A DNA stretch of 64,000 bases. It comes from JAJYIW01 sp963781665 (GTDB lineage Bacteria; Chloroflexota; Anaerolineae; Anaerolineales; Anaerolineaceae). The position numbers and the translations under genes were made by a program. Below the pieces are notes generated by a model, which had not been told where the DNA came from, did not search any database, and was given only the letters and a program-made list of their open reading frames with translations. This document shows positions 26,055 through 35,092 of this stretch, piece after piece. Numbering within the stretch: position 1 is the stretch's first letter; every line of letters begins with the position of its first letter. The DNA lies in the NCBI GenBank assembly GCA_963781665.1, contig CAWAGA010000002.1, positions 124,001 to 188,000 on the forward strand, read 5' to 3'.

Positions 26055-27437
26055 TCACTGTAATCCGATCGACTCCATTTTCCAGACTTGCACAGAGAGA
26101 ATTTTAGCCCTCCCCGAGCGGCAAAACAGGCGTAAACCCTGGCTGTCTGGAAGGGTAGGATAAATCCGGCTGGTGAAGCTGACCCGGTCGTTGGCAAATA
26201 CCTCGATCACCGAACGGTCCAGGAAGACCCGTAATCGCAGGTTCTCAGATGGTGCGAGGGACAATCCGGCTTCCTGTACGTCTCGATTGGTCTCGGTCGA
26301 TAGGCTGGACCGCTCCCGGTCGACGAAGATGCTAGAGGTTTCAGAGTTATAGCCGATCAAGGTCATTTCGCGGTCGTCATCCGAACAAGCCAGCTTGAGG
26401 CCGCAAATACCCGGCCCGGGTGCGATGGTCAGGTCGATTTCCAGGCTGTTGCCCTGCACCGGTACGGTGAAATCCTTTTCCTGTCCAATCTGAATGCCTG
26501 ATTGAATAAAAGCTTCCCCTCTCAAGGTCTCTATTTCGTCAGCGGTACGGTTACATAACGAACCGTCTTTTTCCAAGAACAGCTCCCTTGGCAGCGACTG
26601 CATCCCGGACCAACCTGCAGCAATCCAGGCTTCTTTGCTTATACCTTCCCAAACCCATCCAAACATGATCGTCCGTTGGCTGCGGGTTTTGAACACCTGG
26701 GGGGCATAAAAAGAATGGCCATAATCCACTGTCCCCTCACTTTCCGGAAAGAAACGGTGGTCGTGGTAGCTGCCGACAAAATAATGAGCTGTCCCAAGTG
26801 GAGCGGCTGAAACGATCAGCACGTGTTTATCCGCGAGGGGGAAGAAGTTGGGGCATTCCCACATCGTCCCCACCTGGTCGTTATCGTACGCCAGGAGCGG
26901 GCCGATATAATCCCAATCGCGGAAATCTACAGAATGATAGAGCAGCGCCGCCCCACCTTTGCCCTCGAATCCAGAGCCGATGACCATATACCAGCCATCT
27001 TGCTCGCGCCACACATACGGGTCGCGGAATCCAGCCAGCTTCACCCCGGTGGGCGGGATGACGGTCAAGCGGTTGGCGGTTGGCTTGACGAACGTCTGCA
27101 GACTGTCGTGGCTGACCGCCATGCAGACGTTTTCGGTCTCTCCCTGGCGGCCGGTGTAAACCAGATAGGGCAACCCACCATTATCGACCGCACATCCCGT
27201 CCAGCAGCCGGTACGATCGTAATCGGTATCTGGTTTAATGGCAACCGGTAGGTGGTCCCAATGAACCAGGTCACGGCTGGTAGAATGCCCCCAGACCATC
27301 AATTTTGGATCGGTTGAGAGTGGATCATACTGGTAAAAAAGGTGGTACTGTCCTTGCCAATCGATCAGTCCATTGGGATCGTTCATCCAATTGGCAGGGG
27401 GTAAGAAGTGGTAAAGAGGACGTGATTTTTGTTCCAT
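26055..27437 (-). CDS. GH32 beta-fructofuranosidase (sucrose-6-phosphate hydrolase type)
   Basis: A 460-residue cytoplasmic enzyme with the three GH32 acidic motifs: WMNDPNG (nucleophile Asp near residue 20), FRDP (transition-state stabiliser, near 139) and WECPNFF (acid/base Glu near 190). A C-terminal beta-sandwich carries the DRSVIEVFAND motif. It hydrolyses terminal beta-fructosides such as sucrose or its phosphate. No PTS, fructokinase or transporter is adjacent. Two inverted repeats in its 5' region (27456-27525) may be operators for a LacI-type repressor not encoded nearby. Confidence 0.92.
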   Translation of the reverse strand: MEQKSRPLYHFLPPANWMNDPNGLIDWQGQYHLFYQYDPLSTDPKLMVWGHSTSRDLVHWDHLPVAIKPDTDYDRTGCWTGCAVDNGGLPYLVYTGRQGETENVCMAVSHDSLQTFVKPTANRLTVIPPTGVKLAGFRDPYVWREQDGWYMVIGSGFEGKGGAALLYHSVDFRDWDYIGPLLAYDNDQVGTMWECPNFFPLADKHVLIVSAAPLGTAHYFVGSYHDHRFFPESEGTVDYGHSFYAPQVFKTRSQRTIMFGWVWEGISKEAWIAAGWSGMQSLPRELFLEKDGSLCNRTADEIETLRGEAFIQSGIQIGQEKDFTVPVQGNSLEIDLTIAPGPGICGLKLACSDDDREMTLIGYNSETSSIFVDRERSSLSTETNRDVQEAGLSLAPSENLRLRVFLDRSVIEVFANDRVSFTSRIYPTLPDSQGLRLFCRSGRAKILSVQVWKMESIGLQ

Positions 27438-27455
27438 TGATAACCCTCGTTACAA

Positions 27456-27525
27456 GGCAGATAGCGACGGCGCTGGAAGGAATGGATTATCTGCCTCTCC
27501 TAATTTGCACCAGACTGGTGGTGCA
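27456..27525. promoter_or_regulatory. Inverted repeats upstream of the GH32 gene
   Basis: GGCAGATA (27456-27463) is matched by TATCTGCC (27488-27495), and TGCACCA (27506-27512) by TGGTGCA (27519-27525); both pairs are perfect. They lie 20-90 bp upstream of the GH32 start and could be operators or an mRNA leader structure. No factor can be assigned. Confidence 0.4.
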
Positions 27526-27573
27526 GATCGGGTAGACCATTAATCCCAAAAAAAGTTACCCAGGCACACAACC

Positions 27574-28872
27574 CTATAACTCCGGTTTGATCCCCAACCG
27601 GAAGAATTCGTTGGCATTATTAAAGAGCCAATCTTGGGCGACATTTTTCGCATCAACCAGGGAAAGGTAGTCCTGATCGACCAGCTCTGCCAGGGCAATG
27701 GCGATATTCTCGCGGGTTATCTGGGCGTGGGCCCAGGAATGGTCGACCGTCCCCATAAAATCAGACCCATAACCATGGACCTTGCCGTGGGGGACGCTGG
27801 AAAGGACCTGCTTGAATAAAGCCTGGCAGTAGACCGGGTCGATAATATTCGCCCAACAGAAGTCCAGGGCCACGTTTGGATAATTCTTTACCAGGAAGAG
27901 GATGTCCCCGCTGTAAGGCCAGTTAGCATGGAACAGATCAAATCGCACGTCGCGGTGCAGTTCGACCAGCTTGACCAGGCCGGCCGCGTTAGCCTTGACC
28001 ACATCGTTGTAGATGCCAGCCATGTGCCCGGTGTGAATCTGCACCGGCAGGTCCAGGTCCCTGGCCATGCGCATGAAGGTATGAAAGAGGTAATCGTCCA
28101 GAGGCTTGACCTCATCCGGATAGGCTGCGCTGCGCCGGGGATCTTCCATAAACCTGTTGAAAACCACTTCAGCCTGGGCAAAGGTGGGGTTGCCATAATC
28201 GAGTGTACGTTCGTAGGCCGATTGGTCTTTAAAGGCTACTGCCCCAAAAGCTTTATACCCATTGAAGATTTCGCGACAGGCATCAATGTATTCTTCCAAG
28301 GAAGTTACGCGGCGTTTGAGAGGGGCGGTGATGGCATCGACGCTGGCACGGCTGCGGATTGCGTGGTACGCAGGTAAAGAGATCGTCAGGTAGGCGCGCG
28401 GCGACAGGCGCAGGGAGCCATCCAGCACCTTGCTCGCATCCGGCCAGACGTCTTCGATCCGAGCGCTGATTCTGGCTTCATCCAGAATGTGAGTGAATGT
28501 CTCTTCATTAGTCAGGTCCAGCATATGGTCCTGGATGCGCTCGAGCGCAGCCAGGGAAAGCTCGTCTTCCTCATAAAAATGCTGCATCACCCGGCGGACA
28601 ACCTGGGCGTAGCCGGTGTGGCAGGTGCGTTTCCAGGCCTTTTCGAGCACAGGCCAGCGAGCAGCCAACGGTTGGGATTGGTCGTCGATGAATGCGACCT
28701 CAACCTCGGATGAAGCACTGGCCAGGTCGCAATGGAAATACATATCCATCAGCGCCTGGATCGGGTCAGTATATTTAGGTCCGCATTCTGCCGTGTGGTC
28801 GTGACAGTCGATGAGCGGAGTCTGGTTGCAGTAATCGAGTAATTCTAGAAAATAGCTGGTTGAGCTTTTCAT
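27574..28872 (-). CDS. Amidohydrolase superfamily protein
   Basis: A 432-residue TIM-barrel metal-dependent hydrolase of the amidohydrolase-2 branch. Metal ligands are suggested by DCHDHT near the N-terminus, HTGH in the middle, FHANWPY and the C-terminal GYGSDF. The start is ATG 28872 with GAGGG five bases upstream; longer versions run into the divergent promoter region. Members include decarboxylases, lactonases and uronate-isomerase-like enzymes. The exact reaction is not evident, and neighbours give no clue. Confidence 0.8.
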   Translation of the reverse strand: MKSSTSYFLELLDYCNQTPLIDCHDHTAECGPKYTDPIQALMDMYFHCDLASASSEVEVAFIDDQSQPLAARWPVLEKAWKRTCHTGYAQVVRRVMQHFYEEDELSLAALERIQDHMLDLTNEETFTHILDEARISARIEDVWPDASKVLDGSLRLSPRAYLTISLPAYHAIRSRASVDAITAPLKRRVTSLEEYIDACREIFNGYKAFGAVAFKDQSAYERTLDYGNPTFAQAEVVFNRFMEDPRRSAAYPDEVKPLDDYLFHTFMRMARDLDLPVQIHTGHMAGIYNDVVKANAAGLVKLVELHRDVRFDLFHANWPYSGDILFLVKNYPNVALDFCWANIIDPVYCQALFKQVLSSVPHGKVHGYGSDFMGTVDHSWAHAQITRENIAIALAELVDQDYLSLVDAKNVAQDWLFNNANEFFRLGIKPEL

Positions 28873-28923
28873 TTTAGCCCTCATGTGAAAATCAAACCGG
28901 ATTAGCCAGATTATAATACATCT

Positions 28924-29739
28924 ATGGTTGATGTCCTGATAGATGAAATGGCCCATGCCCTGCTGGCCTCACCCAAATACCGCTCGCTCGATTTGCCTCA
29001 AAACCTGGCGACCGACCTGTTGGCCAGGGAATTAATTAACCATCCCAACCCTAAGGATGCTGTCAAAGAGGCTCGTAAAAAACTGCACCACATCGTGGCG
29101 CTTTATTTGGGCGACCCGGATTACCGCAAGGCAAATCTCGAATTAGACCGGGCGTTCGCATCTGGGGATAAAGCAGCTATCAAAGAAGCCTCCACTCAGG
29201 TGCTGGCAAGCCATATTTCGACCCGCGAACGCCTCGAGATTTTAGATGAGTTCTATCCGCGCCTGTTCGAGCTGACCGGCCGGCCTGAAACCATCCTCGA
29301 TCTGGCCTGTGGACTGAACCCGCTGACCTTTCCCTGGATGGGTTTAACCGAAAGCATCCGGTATTATGCCTTTGACATCCACCAACCCAGGGTCCAATTC
29401 ATCAACCATTTTTTCGAGCTGGCTGGCCTGCCCAGGCTGGCGACCTGGCAGGACGTGCTGGTCGAACCGCCGGTGATTGCTGCGGATGTGGCTTTTTTCT
29501 TTAAAGAAGCCCATCGCTTCGAGCAGCGCCGCCGCGGCAGCAACCGGGCCTTCTGGCAATCCCTACCGGTCCGCTACCTGCTGGTATCCCTCCCCCCCAC
29601 CAGCATGAGCGGTCAGCACGACCTGGCCGATCAACAACGCCGGCTGGTGTACAAGACTGTCGAGGGATTGGATTGGCAGGTAACCGAATTGACCTTCAAA
29701 AATGAGTTGGTCTTCATCGTTCAGAAAGATAACGCCTAG
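28924..29739 (+). CDS. 16S rRNA m7G1405 methyltransferase homologue (FmrO/Rmt family)
   Basis: A 271-residue protein matching the aminoglycoside-resistance 16S rRNA methyltransferases (Sgm, RmtB, ArmA). Features: an N-terminal helical domain (about 1-110), SHISTRERL before the SAM site, motif I LDLACGLNPL, FFKEAHRFEQ in the region where Sgm/RmtB have LxLK..LExQ, and LLVSLPPTSMSGQ where the family has S[FL]PTRSLGG. Length fits (250-280). The family methylates N7 of G1405 in helix 44, giving high-level resistance to gentamicin-class drugs. The Arg in the PTRS motif is changed (PPTS), so activity may differ. Its stop codon directly abuts the ATG of an RsmF-like gene whose target is two bases away on the rRNA. 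Confidence 0.78.
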   Translation: MVDVLIDEMAHALLASPKYRSLDLPQNLATDLLARELINHPNPKDAVKEARKKLHHIVALYLGDPDYRKANLELDRAFASGDKAAIKEASTQVLASHISTRERLEILDEFYPRLFELTGRPETILDLACGLNPLTFPWMGLTESIRYYAFDIHQPRVQFINHFFELAGLPRLATWQDVLVEPPVIAADVAFFFKEAHRFEQRRRGSNRAFWQSLPVRYLLVSLPPTSMSGQHDLADQQRRLVYKTVEGLDWQVTELTFKNELVFIVQKDNA

Positions 29740-31197
29740 ATGTCAGCCAGGAAATCCAGGAAAGCCAACAGGGTTGCCGCTGATCTTCTTGATCGATACC
29801 GGGAACTGCTGCCGCCCCTGCGGTTACAAGCCCTCGAGATCGAACGGTTAACGCCAACAAGTTCGGCTATCCGCATTAATCCCCTCAAGGCCGATCCGGC
29901 AGCTGAAATCGAATACCTTGCTTCTTACTATGGTTGGCAGGTAACGCCGGTTTCTTTCTGCTCCACCGGTTGGGAAGTCAATAATTCCCGCCCCAGCCAG
30001 ACGGTCGAATACCGCCTTGGATACTATTTCATCCAGGATACGGCATCCATGCTCCCGGTTGAGCTCTTCGATTTTGACTTTATTGCGGAACCAATGGTCC
30101 TCGACCTGGCTGCCGCCCCTGGAGGGAAGACCACCCACCTGGTAAGCCGGGCAGGCGATCATGGCCTGATCGTCGCTAACGACGTCAGCGCTGCCCGACT
30201 GCCTGGCCTACGAGCTTCGCTGCAATCCTGGGGGGCGATGCACGCAGCGATCACCCATTTCCCAGGCGAGCTGTTTGGGGGCTGGTTCCCGGAAGCCTTC
30301 GACCGGGTCTTGTTAGATGCGCCCTGCTCGATGGAAAACTTGCGGCCATCTCGCAGCCACAGGCAGCGCCAGGTATCGCCGCGCGAACGGCGCAGTCTTT
30401 CTCAGCGCCAGGTGAACCTGTTTGCCAGCGCCATCCGGTCGGTAAAACCGGGCGGCCAGGTGGTTTATGCCACCTGTACCCTGGCGCCGGAAGAGGACGA
30501 GGCCGTCGTCGATGATATCCTCCATCTTTTTCCCGGTCTGATCCAGGTGGAAGACGTCTCGTCCCAGGTTGGAAAGGGTCTCGGTGGCCTGGCTTCCTTT
30601 AATGACCGCGTTTTCGATCCGGCGGTTGCCCAGGCGGCGCGATTGTGGCCGGATACCTATGGGACATCCGGTTTTTTCAGCGCTTTGCTGACCAAGAAAG
30701 ACAGCTGCCCCACCGATCGCCAGCCGGCCCCTTTTCACCCACTGGCAGACACCCGCTTTGAATGTTTGACGCCAGCAAAAGAAGGTGAAATAACGGCGAT
30801 CATCGAAAACGATTATGGCTTTGACCTCTCGGCCCTGGTCGAAGGCCAATCCCTGAGCCTGTGGCAAAGAGATGGTTTCATCATGGCCTTCCCGGAGGTG
30901 TTTCTGCAGCGATTTTCAGGGCTGCCGTTTTACTCGCTAGGCCTGCCCCTCGGCGAATTTACTTCTGGCAGTTTTACGCCAACCCAAGAATTCTGCGCCC
31001 GATTCGGCCTGGAATTTGAGCGCGGAAAATTCGTTCTCGACGATGACTTAATCCAAGACTGGCTGGAGCGGAAGAGTTTAGCGCTGCAGGTCTCACCAGA
31101 CGCTTTGCCGACCAGCAAAGTCATTGTTGTGGTCAACCATCAAGGACGCAACCTGGGGCGCGGCAGGTTAAGCGAAAAAAACCTGAAGAGCCTGTAA
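29740..31197 (+). CDS. rsmF: RsmF/NOL1-NOP2-Sun family rRNA m5C methyltransferase
   Basis: A 485-residue protein. The catalytic half (about residues 80-290) has SAM motif LDLAAAPGGKTTHL, the motif IV Cys in LLDAPCSMENL and the catalytic Cys in VVYATCTLAPEEDE. The C-terminal portion contains a PUA-like RNA-binding region ending in a conserved LPLGEF segment, as in RsmF-type enzymes that make m5C1407 in 16S rRNA. The N-terminal region is shorter than in E. coli RsmF. It begins on the base after the stop of the G1405 methyltransferase homologue, so both are co-translated. Confidence 0.88.
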   Translation: MSARKSRKANRVAADLLDRYRELLPPLRLQALEIERLTPTSSAIRINPLKADPAAEIEYLASYYGWQVTPVSFCSTGWEVNNSRPSQTVEYRLGYYFIQDTASMLPVELFDFDFIAEPMVLDLAAAPGGKTTHLVSRAGDHGLIVANDVSAARLPGLRASLQSWGAMHAAITHFPGELFGGWFPEAFDRVLLDAPCSMENLRPSRSHRQRQVSPRERRSLSQRQVNLFASAIRSVKPGGQVVYATCTLAPEEDEAVVDDILHLFPGLIQVEDVSSQVGKGLGGLASFNDRVFDPAVAQAARLWPDTYGTSGFFSALLTKKDSCPTDRQPAPFHPLADTRFECLTPAKEGEITAIIENDYGFDLSALVEGQSLSLWQRDGFIMAFPEVFLQRFSGLPFYSLGLPLGEFTSGSFTPTQEFCARFGLEFERGKFVLDDDLIQDWLERKSLALQVSPDALPTSKVIVVVNHQGRNLGRGRLSEKNLKSL

Positions 31198-31213
31198 TGT
31201 CAATCGAGAGAAG

Positions 31214-32095
31214 ATGAAAAAAGGGTCGGAAACCAGCAGTTTTGGCACAAATTCGAGGATCAGCCACGATTCTTCGCGCTATTACCATTCGAAGTTGTAC
31301 GCTGGGTTAGGTGAGGATGAGCCTGTCGTCCTCCATCCGGATACCCCCTTTCCAGAGGAGTGGACCAACAAAATCATTACCGCCAGTTCGGAACGGATGG
31401 GCGAAATCCCCGACCGGAGCGTCCACCTCATGGTGACGTCGCCGCCTTACAACGTGACCAAAGATTACGATCAGGATCTTTCGCTGGACGAATATCTGCA
31501 GCTTTTACGCAATGTATTTATGGAAACTTACCGGGTGCTGGTGGACGGCGGGCGCGCCTGTGTGAACGTGGCCAATGTAGGCCGCAAACCTTACGTCCCC
31601 CTTTCCGATTATATTTCCCAGATCATGCTCGACATCGGTTTCAAAATGCGGGGCGAAATCATCTGGAATAAAAGCGCTGGCGCAGGCGTGTCCATGGCCT
31701 GGGGAAGTTGGCAATCCGCGTCCAACCCGGTCTTGCGCGATACCCATGAGTACATCCAGGTCTTCTGCAAGGGAGCGTACAAGCGGCCGAAATCCAAAGG
31801 GAAAGAGAACACCATCGGGCGGGATGAGTTTATGGAATGGACGAAATCGGTGTGGAAGATTAATCCCGAGTCAGCGAGAAAAGTCGGCCATCCGGCACCT
31901 TTTCCGATCGAGCTGCCATACAGGTTGATTCAACTCTATACCTTTACTGGCGATATTATATTAGATCCCTTCATGGGCAGCGGAACGACCGCCATTGCAG
32001 CCCTCCAATCCCAGCGTCAATTCGTCGGCTACGAAACTAACCCGGCATACATCAAATTGGCCGAGGAGCGGATTGCCTGCGTGGAAAACCCGTAG
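31214..32095 (+). CDS. Orphan site-specific DNA methyltransferase (N4-C/N6-A type)
   Basis: A 293-residue beta-class (N6_N4_Mtase) enzyme: catalytic motif IV TSPPYN comes first and the SAM motif DPFMGSGTTAIAA is near the C-terminus. TSPPY occurs often among N4-cytosine methylases and also among some N6-adenine methylases, so the base cannot be decided. The target-recognition segment probably lies in the long region between. No restriction endonuclease gene is adjacent, so it is an orphan methylase by context. The start has GAGAGAAG upstream; it follows the rsmF-like gene after 16 bp. Confidence 0.88.
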   Translation: MKKGSETSSFGTNSRISHDSSRYYHSKLYAGLGEDEPVVLHPDTPFPEEWTNKIITASSERMGEIPDRSVHLMVTSPPYNVTKDYDQDLSLDEYLQLLRNVFMETYRVLVDGGRACVNVANVGRKPYVPLSDYISQIMLDIGFKMRGEIIWNKSAGAGVSMAWGSWQSASNPVLRDTHEYIQVFCKGAYKRPKSKGKENTIGRDEFMEWTKSVWKINPESARKVGHPAPFPIELPYRLIQLYTFTGDIILDPFMGSGTTAIAALQSQRQFVGYETNPAYIKLAEERIACVENP

Positions 32096-32128
32096 ATTAA
32101 GCCTTTCATTTATGCTTCATTTCCCGCT

Positions 32129-33208
32129 CTATCTGTCTGTGCACGAATAGCACGGGTCCAGGGCGGCCTGGATCAGTGGCATGTCGGACAATTCTTGCCC
32201 GGCGCTCATCGTGCGAACTGCAGGGATAGTCATGAAAGTTGGCGTGCGAACTTTCAATCGGGTTGGTGAATCACTTCCATTTGAGGCTATATAATAGAAC
32301 ACTTCACCCCGGGGAGCTTCAGCCCGAGCTGTAGCTTCACCAGCTGGTATGTGAGAGAATTTCTGACCGTTGTGGATTGGCCCTGTGGGGAGATGGCGGA
32401 GTGCTTGTTCGATCAGACGCATACTTTCCTGCATTTCAAGAGCACGCACCACCAGGCGAGCGACCACATCTCCTTCTGTGGCAGTAGCCATTTGAAAACC
32501 CAGCTCACCGTAGGCTGCATAAGGAAAGCTTAGGCGCGTATCCTCATTTATCCCCGAAGCCCGCGCCACCGGTCCGACAACCCCAAGTTCAATTCCCTTC
32601 TCACGCGTTAATATGCCTACCCCAGCCGCACGAGCCTGAACAGTGCGGTTATTCATAAAAGCCGGCACTACATTTTTTTCCAGGGAGCTGCGGGTGTCTC
32701 GAAGGGCGCTCAAAATCGCCTGCGTGTCTTCAATATCGCGGTTGACCCCACCGATGGTATTCATGGAGTAATTGACCCGGTTACCGGAGATGGCTTCCAA
32801 AATATCCATGACGAGCTCCCGAAGATAAAACACTTCCATGAATAATGTTTGGAAACCAATTTGTTCAGCAGCGACACCCGTCCATAAAAGGTGTGAGTGC
32901 ATGCGCTCCAGTTCGGCCATAATCACGCGGATATATTGAGCGCGGGGCGGAACTTGAATGCCTGCCAGGCGCTCGATGGCCATGCAGTAAGTCAATGTAT
33001 GAACGCATGAACAAATCCCACAGATGCGCTCGATCAGAACCAGATTTTGGATATAGTTCTTTCGCTGGGCAAGCAATTCAACAGAGCGAAAATTAAAACC
33101 GATTTCGATGTCAACATCCTTGACTTTTTCGCCTTCACAATGGAGGGTTGTTTTATAGGGTTCTTCCAACGATGGGTGATATGGCCCAATGGGAATTCGA
33201 TATGGCAT
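32129..33208 (-). CDS. Group 4 [NiFe] hydrogenase large subunit (CooH/EchE/NuoD-like), no C-terminal tail
   Basis: A 359-residue catalytic subunit. Both nickel-binding Cys pairs are present: RICGIC (Cys63, Cys66) and DPCYSC (Cys353, Cys356), so this is a true hydrogenase and not a complex I NuoD. The chain ends DPCYSCTDR with Arg359 as last residue, exactly where a maturation protease would cut other large subunits. It therefore needs no proteolytic processing, as known for CooH. It is the last gene of the AOR-hydrogenase operon. In the cell it would take electrons from the ferredoxin-like subunits and reduce protons at the cytoplasmic membrane face. Confidence 0.93.
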   Translation of the reverse strand: MPYRIPIGPYHPSLEEPYKTTLHCEGEKVKDVDIEIGFNFRSVELLAQRKNYIQNLVLIERICGICSCVHTLTYCMAIERLAGIQVPPRAQYIRVIMAELERMHSHLLWTGVAAEQIGFQTLFMEVFYLRELVMDILEAISGNRVNYSMNTIGGVNRDIEDTQAILSALRDTRSSLEKNVVPAFMNNRTVQARAAGVGILTREKGIELGVVGPVARASGINEDTRLSFPYAAYGELGFQMATATEGDVVARLVVRALEMQESMRLIEQALRHLPTGPIHNGQKFSHIPAGEATARAEAPRGEVFYYIASNGSDSPTRLKVRTPTFMTIPAVRTMSAGQELSDMPLIQAALDPCYSCTDR

Positions 33209-33224
33209 ACTTCCTCCTGATTGA

Positions 33225-33632
33225 TTACCCTTCTCGAAAGAAACCTTCCCGGAGCTGCACGGGGCGGATCAAGCGTTCCATGTTCGGATGGCCGACAAAT
33301 CCAACACCAAACAGATCATGGATCTCGCGTTCAATCCAATTTGCTGCTGGCAGAACCGGTGTAATCGAATTAACTTGATTGGCTTTGGTATAAAGCTTGA
33401 TATTGAGTTGATTTTTACCCAATGCGAAGTGATAGATCAATTCGGTTTCACCATTTTTCAAGGGCACTGCGCTGATAGTAATCAGGCGACCTTCCAATGA
33501 TTTAATCATATTTGCCAACGGAAGGCTGTCCAATTCAAGCGCATCCATCCATAGTCCATCGGAACGCTCCGTAACCTTTGTCGCCGCGGGCAGCTCCGCC
33601 AGTTTTTCTTGGATATCGAGATCGATACTCAT
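33225..33632 (-). CDS. Hydrogenase NuoC/CooU-like subunit
   Basis: A 135-residue protein of the complex I 30-kDa (NuoC) family. The signature WIEREIHDLFGVGFVGHPNMERL is present near the C-terminus. The start is ATG 33632 with AGGTG upstream; a longer reading that overlaps the preceding gene lacks support. It bridges the large subunit and the ferredoxin-like subunit in the peripheral arm. It is short because it lacks the N-terminal extension of NuoC, like CooU and EchD. Confidence 0.88.
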   Translation of the reverse strand: MSIDLDIQEKLAELPAATKVTERSDGLWMDALELDSLPLANMIKSLEGRLITISAVPLKNGETELIYHFALGKNQLNIKLYTKANQVNSITPVLPAANWIEREIHDLFGVGFVGHPNMERLIRPVQLREGFFREG

Positions 33633-33655
33633 CTTTTCACCTGATTCTTGAAAAT

Positions 33656-34171
33656 CTACTTCTTCGCAATCCGTCCGCAAAGACGAAGGCTGGCCATTTT
33701 TCGCCGGCAATCCGGGCATAATTGGTTGAGTTCCATCACCCGGGGTGGGAGATTCTTACCTGGATAGTGGCGAGCTAATAACGCAACAGGCATGGGAAGA
33801 AAATACTTTTGGCAGCCTGCACATTGAATGTTCGGAAGGGGATACTCTTCCAGGCTCAATCCAAGGCCCTGGCTAATTTCTGACGCACGATTTTCGAAGC
33901 TTAACGCACCTGCCGGACAAGTTTCGACACACTTTCCACAATACGTACACTGATTTTCGTTGAAAACCAAGGCGTATGGCTGCTGATCTTGCTCTCGAAA
34001 GCTAATCCCACCCGGGGAGCAGACATAAGCGCAAATTTTGCAGCCAGTACAGGCTTCTTTCTGAAAAGCCAACTTTCCACGATAGCCATGAGGATAAGAA
34101 ACCATGTCGTCACTACGGATAGTACGCGGCCGGTTCCTCAGATTGCCAATAATGATTTTAAAAATTCCCAT
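33656..34171 (-). CDS. Hydrogenase ferredoxin-like subunit (NuoI/CooX/HyfH-like)
   Basis: A 171-residue protein with two 4Fe-4S motifs, CTGCKICAYVC and CTYCGKCVETCP, at about residues 38-80. In the first motif Ser-Pro-Gly-Gly follows the last Cys in place of the usual Cys-Pro. A further set of cysteines (QCAGCQKYF and LCPDCRR) in the C-terminal half could bind zinc or another cluster, giving a longer protein than NuoI-type CooX. GGAG precedes the start. It passes electrons from ferredoxin to the NuoB-like subunit. Confidence 0.9.
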   Translation of the reverse strand: MGIFKIIIGNLRNRPRTIRSDDMVSYPHGYRGKLAFQKEACTGCKICAYVCSPGGISFREQDQQPYALVFNENQCTYCGKCVETCPAGALSFENRASEISQGLGLSLEEYPLPNIQCAGCQKYFLPMPVALLARHYPGKNLPPRVMELNQLCPDCRRKMASLRLCGRIAKK

Positions 34172-34180
34172 CCCGATCTC

Positions 34181-35092
34181 CTACCAGATAAAGGCGACGA
34201 TTAAGGTTAGCAGACTGGCCAATGCACCCCAGGTCCAATAGAAGCGAAATGCCTGGCGAATCTTGATACGGGCAGTACTGGCTGCCAGCAGAGTCAATAA
34301 GGACACCACTGTTATATTGATAACCAGGTAGAGCGCCAACCCCAAAAACGGATTCAAGGTTTCTGGGACAAACAATGCCGTAAAAAAACCTGAAAGCGCT
34401 ACAATTTCAAATCCTTCAGTCATTTGCAACAGCGCTAATGGAGCGCCATTGAATTCTGTGTGCGTTCCAGCGATAATCTCCTGTTCTGCATTGGGGATTG
34501 AAAAAGGGTTACTCCTAAGGCGAGCCGGGATAGCAAGCATGAAAGTCAATGCTGCAACAATGTGGACCGGGCCGATCGGCACTGCAAAGATATCACTGAT
34601 GCGGAAGCTGCCTGCCTGGATGGCAAGTGCTACGATGGCTGCCAAAAACGGTAGATTATAACCCAGCGATAAAACAGCCTCACGGATGGCACTTACTTCA
34701 CCATACAATGAGCGTGAGGCGTAACCGATCATCACGTCACATAAGGCCGGCACTTCCAACAAATACACCAGCACAATTGCGTCTCCGGGAAAAGACTTGG
34801 CACTCGGATTACCTGGAGCGGGTAGTAATCCTAATGCACAAACGACTGCCACCAGAGCTACCAGGGGAAGGCCGTAGAATAGAAATGGAGAAAATCCGGC
34901 CGGCACGATCGTCTCTTTACCCAATAACTTGATGAAATCGTAAAAAGCCTGGAGCAGCGAAGGACCACGCCGGCCTTGCATGCGGGCCGTCAGTTTGCGA
35001 TTAAGACCCATATAAAACCAGGCCAATAACGCACTTCCGATCAAACCCGGCCAAACAAATAGCGCAAGCAAATCAAGCAAAACGCTACTCAT
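34181..35092 (-). CDS. Hydrogenase membrane subunit NuoH-like (CooK/EchB)
   Basis: A 303-residue membrane protein with about eight hydrophobic segments, belonging to the complex I subunit 1 (NuoH/HyfC) family: RRGPSLLQAFYDFIKLLGKE after the first helix, and the loop AEQEIIAGTHTEFNGAPLAL. It anchors the peripheral arm and links catalysis to ion pumping. The start chosen is ATG 35092 (MSSVLLDLL), preceded by GGAAGG, overlapping the upstream small-subunit gene by 8 nt. Confidence 0.92.
   Translation of the reverse strand: MSSVLLDLLALFVWPGLIGSALLAWFYMGLNRKLTARMQGRRGPSLLQAFYDFIKLLGKETIVPAGFSPFLFYGLPLVALVAVVCALGLLPAPGNPSAKSFPGDAIVLVYLLEVPALCDVMIGYASRSLYGEVSAIREAVLSLGYNLPFLAAIVALAIQAGSFRISDIFAVPIGPVHIVAALTFMLAIPARLRSNPFSIPNAEQEIIAGTHTEFNGAPLALLQMTEGFEIVALSGFFTALFVPETLNPFLGLALYLVINITVVSLLTLLAASTARIKIRQAFRFYWTWGALASLLTLIVAFIW

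Noticed and set aside
31214..32095. Restriction-modification system
   Set aside because: The neighbours are an rRNA methyltransferase and a hydrogenase operon on the other strand; no endonuclease gene is present, so only an orphan methylase is supported.
32129..33208. NADH dehydrogenase complex I NuoD
   Set aside because: Both nickel-binding Cys pairs are intact and the NADH-oxidising subunits (NuoEFG) are missing, so it is a hydrogenase.
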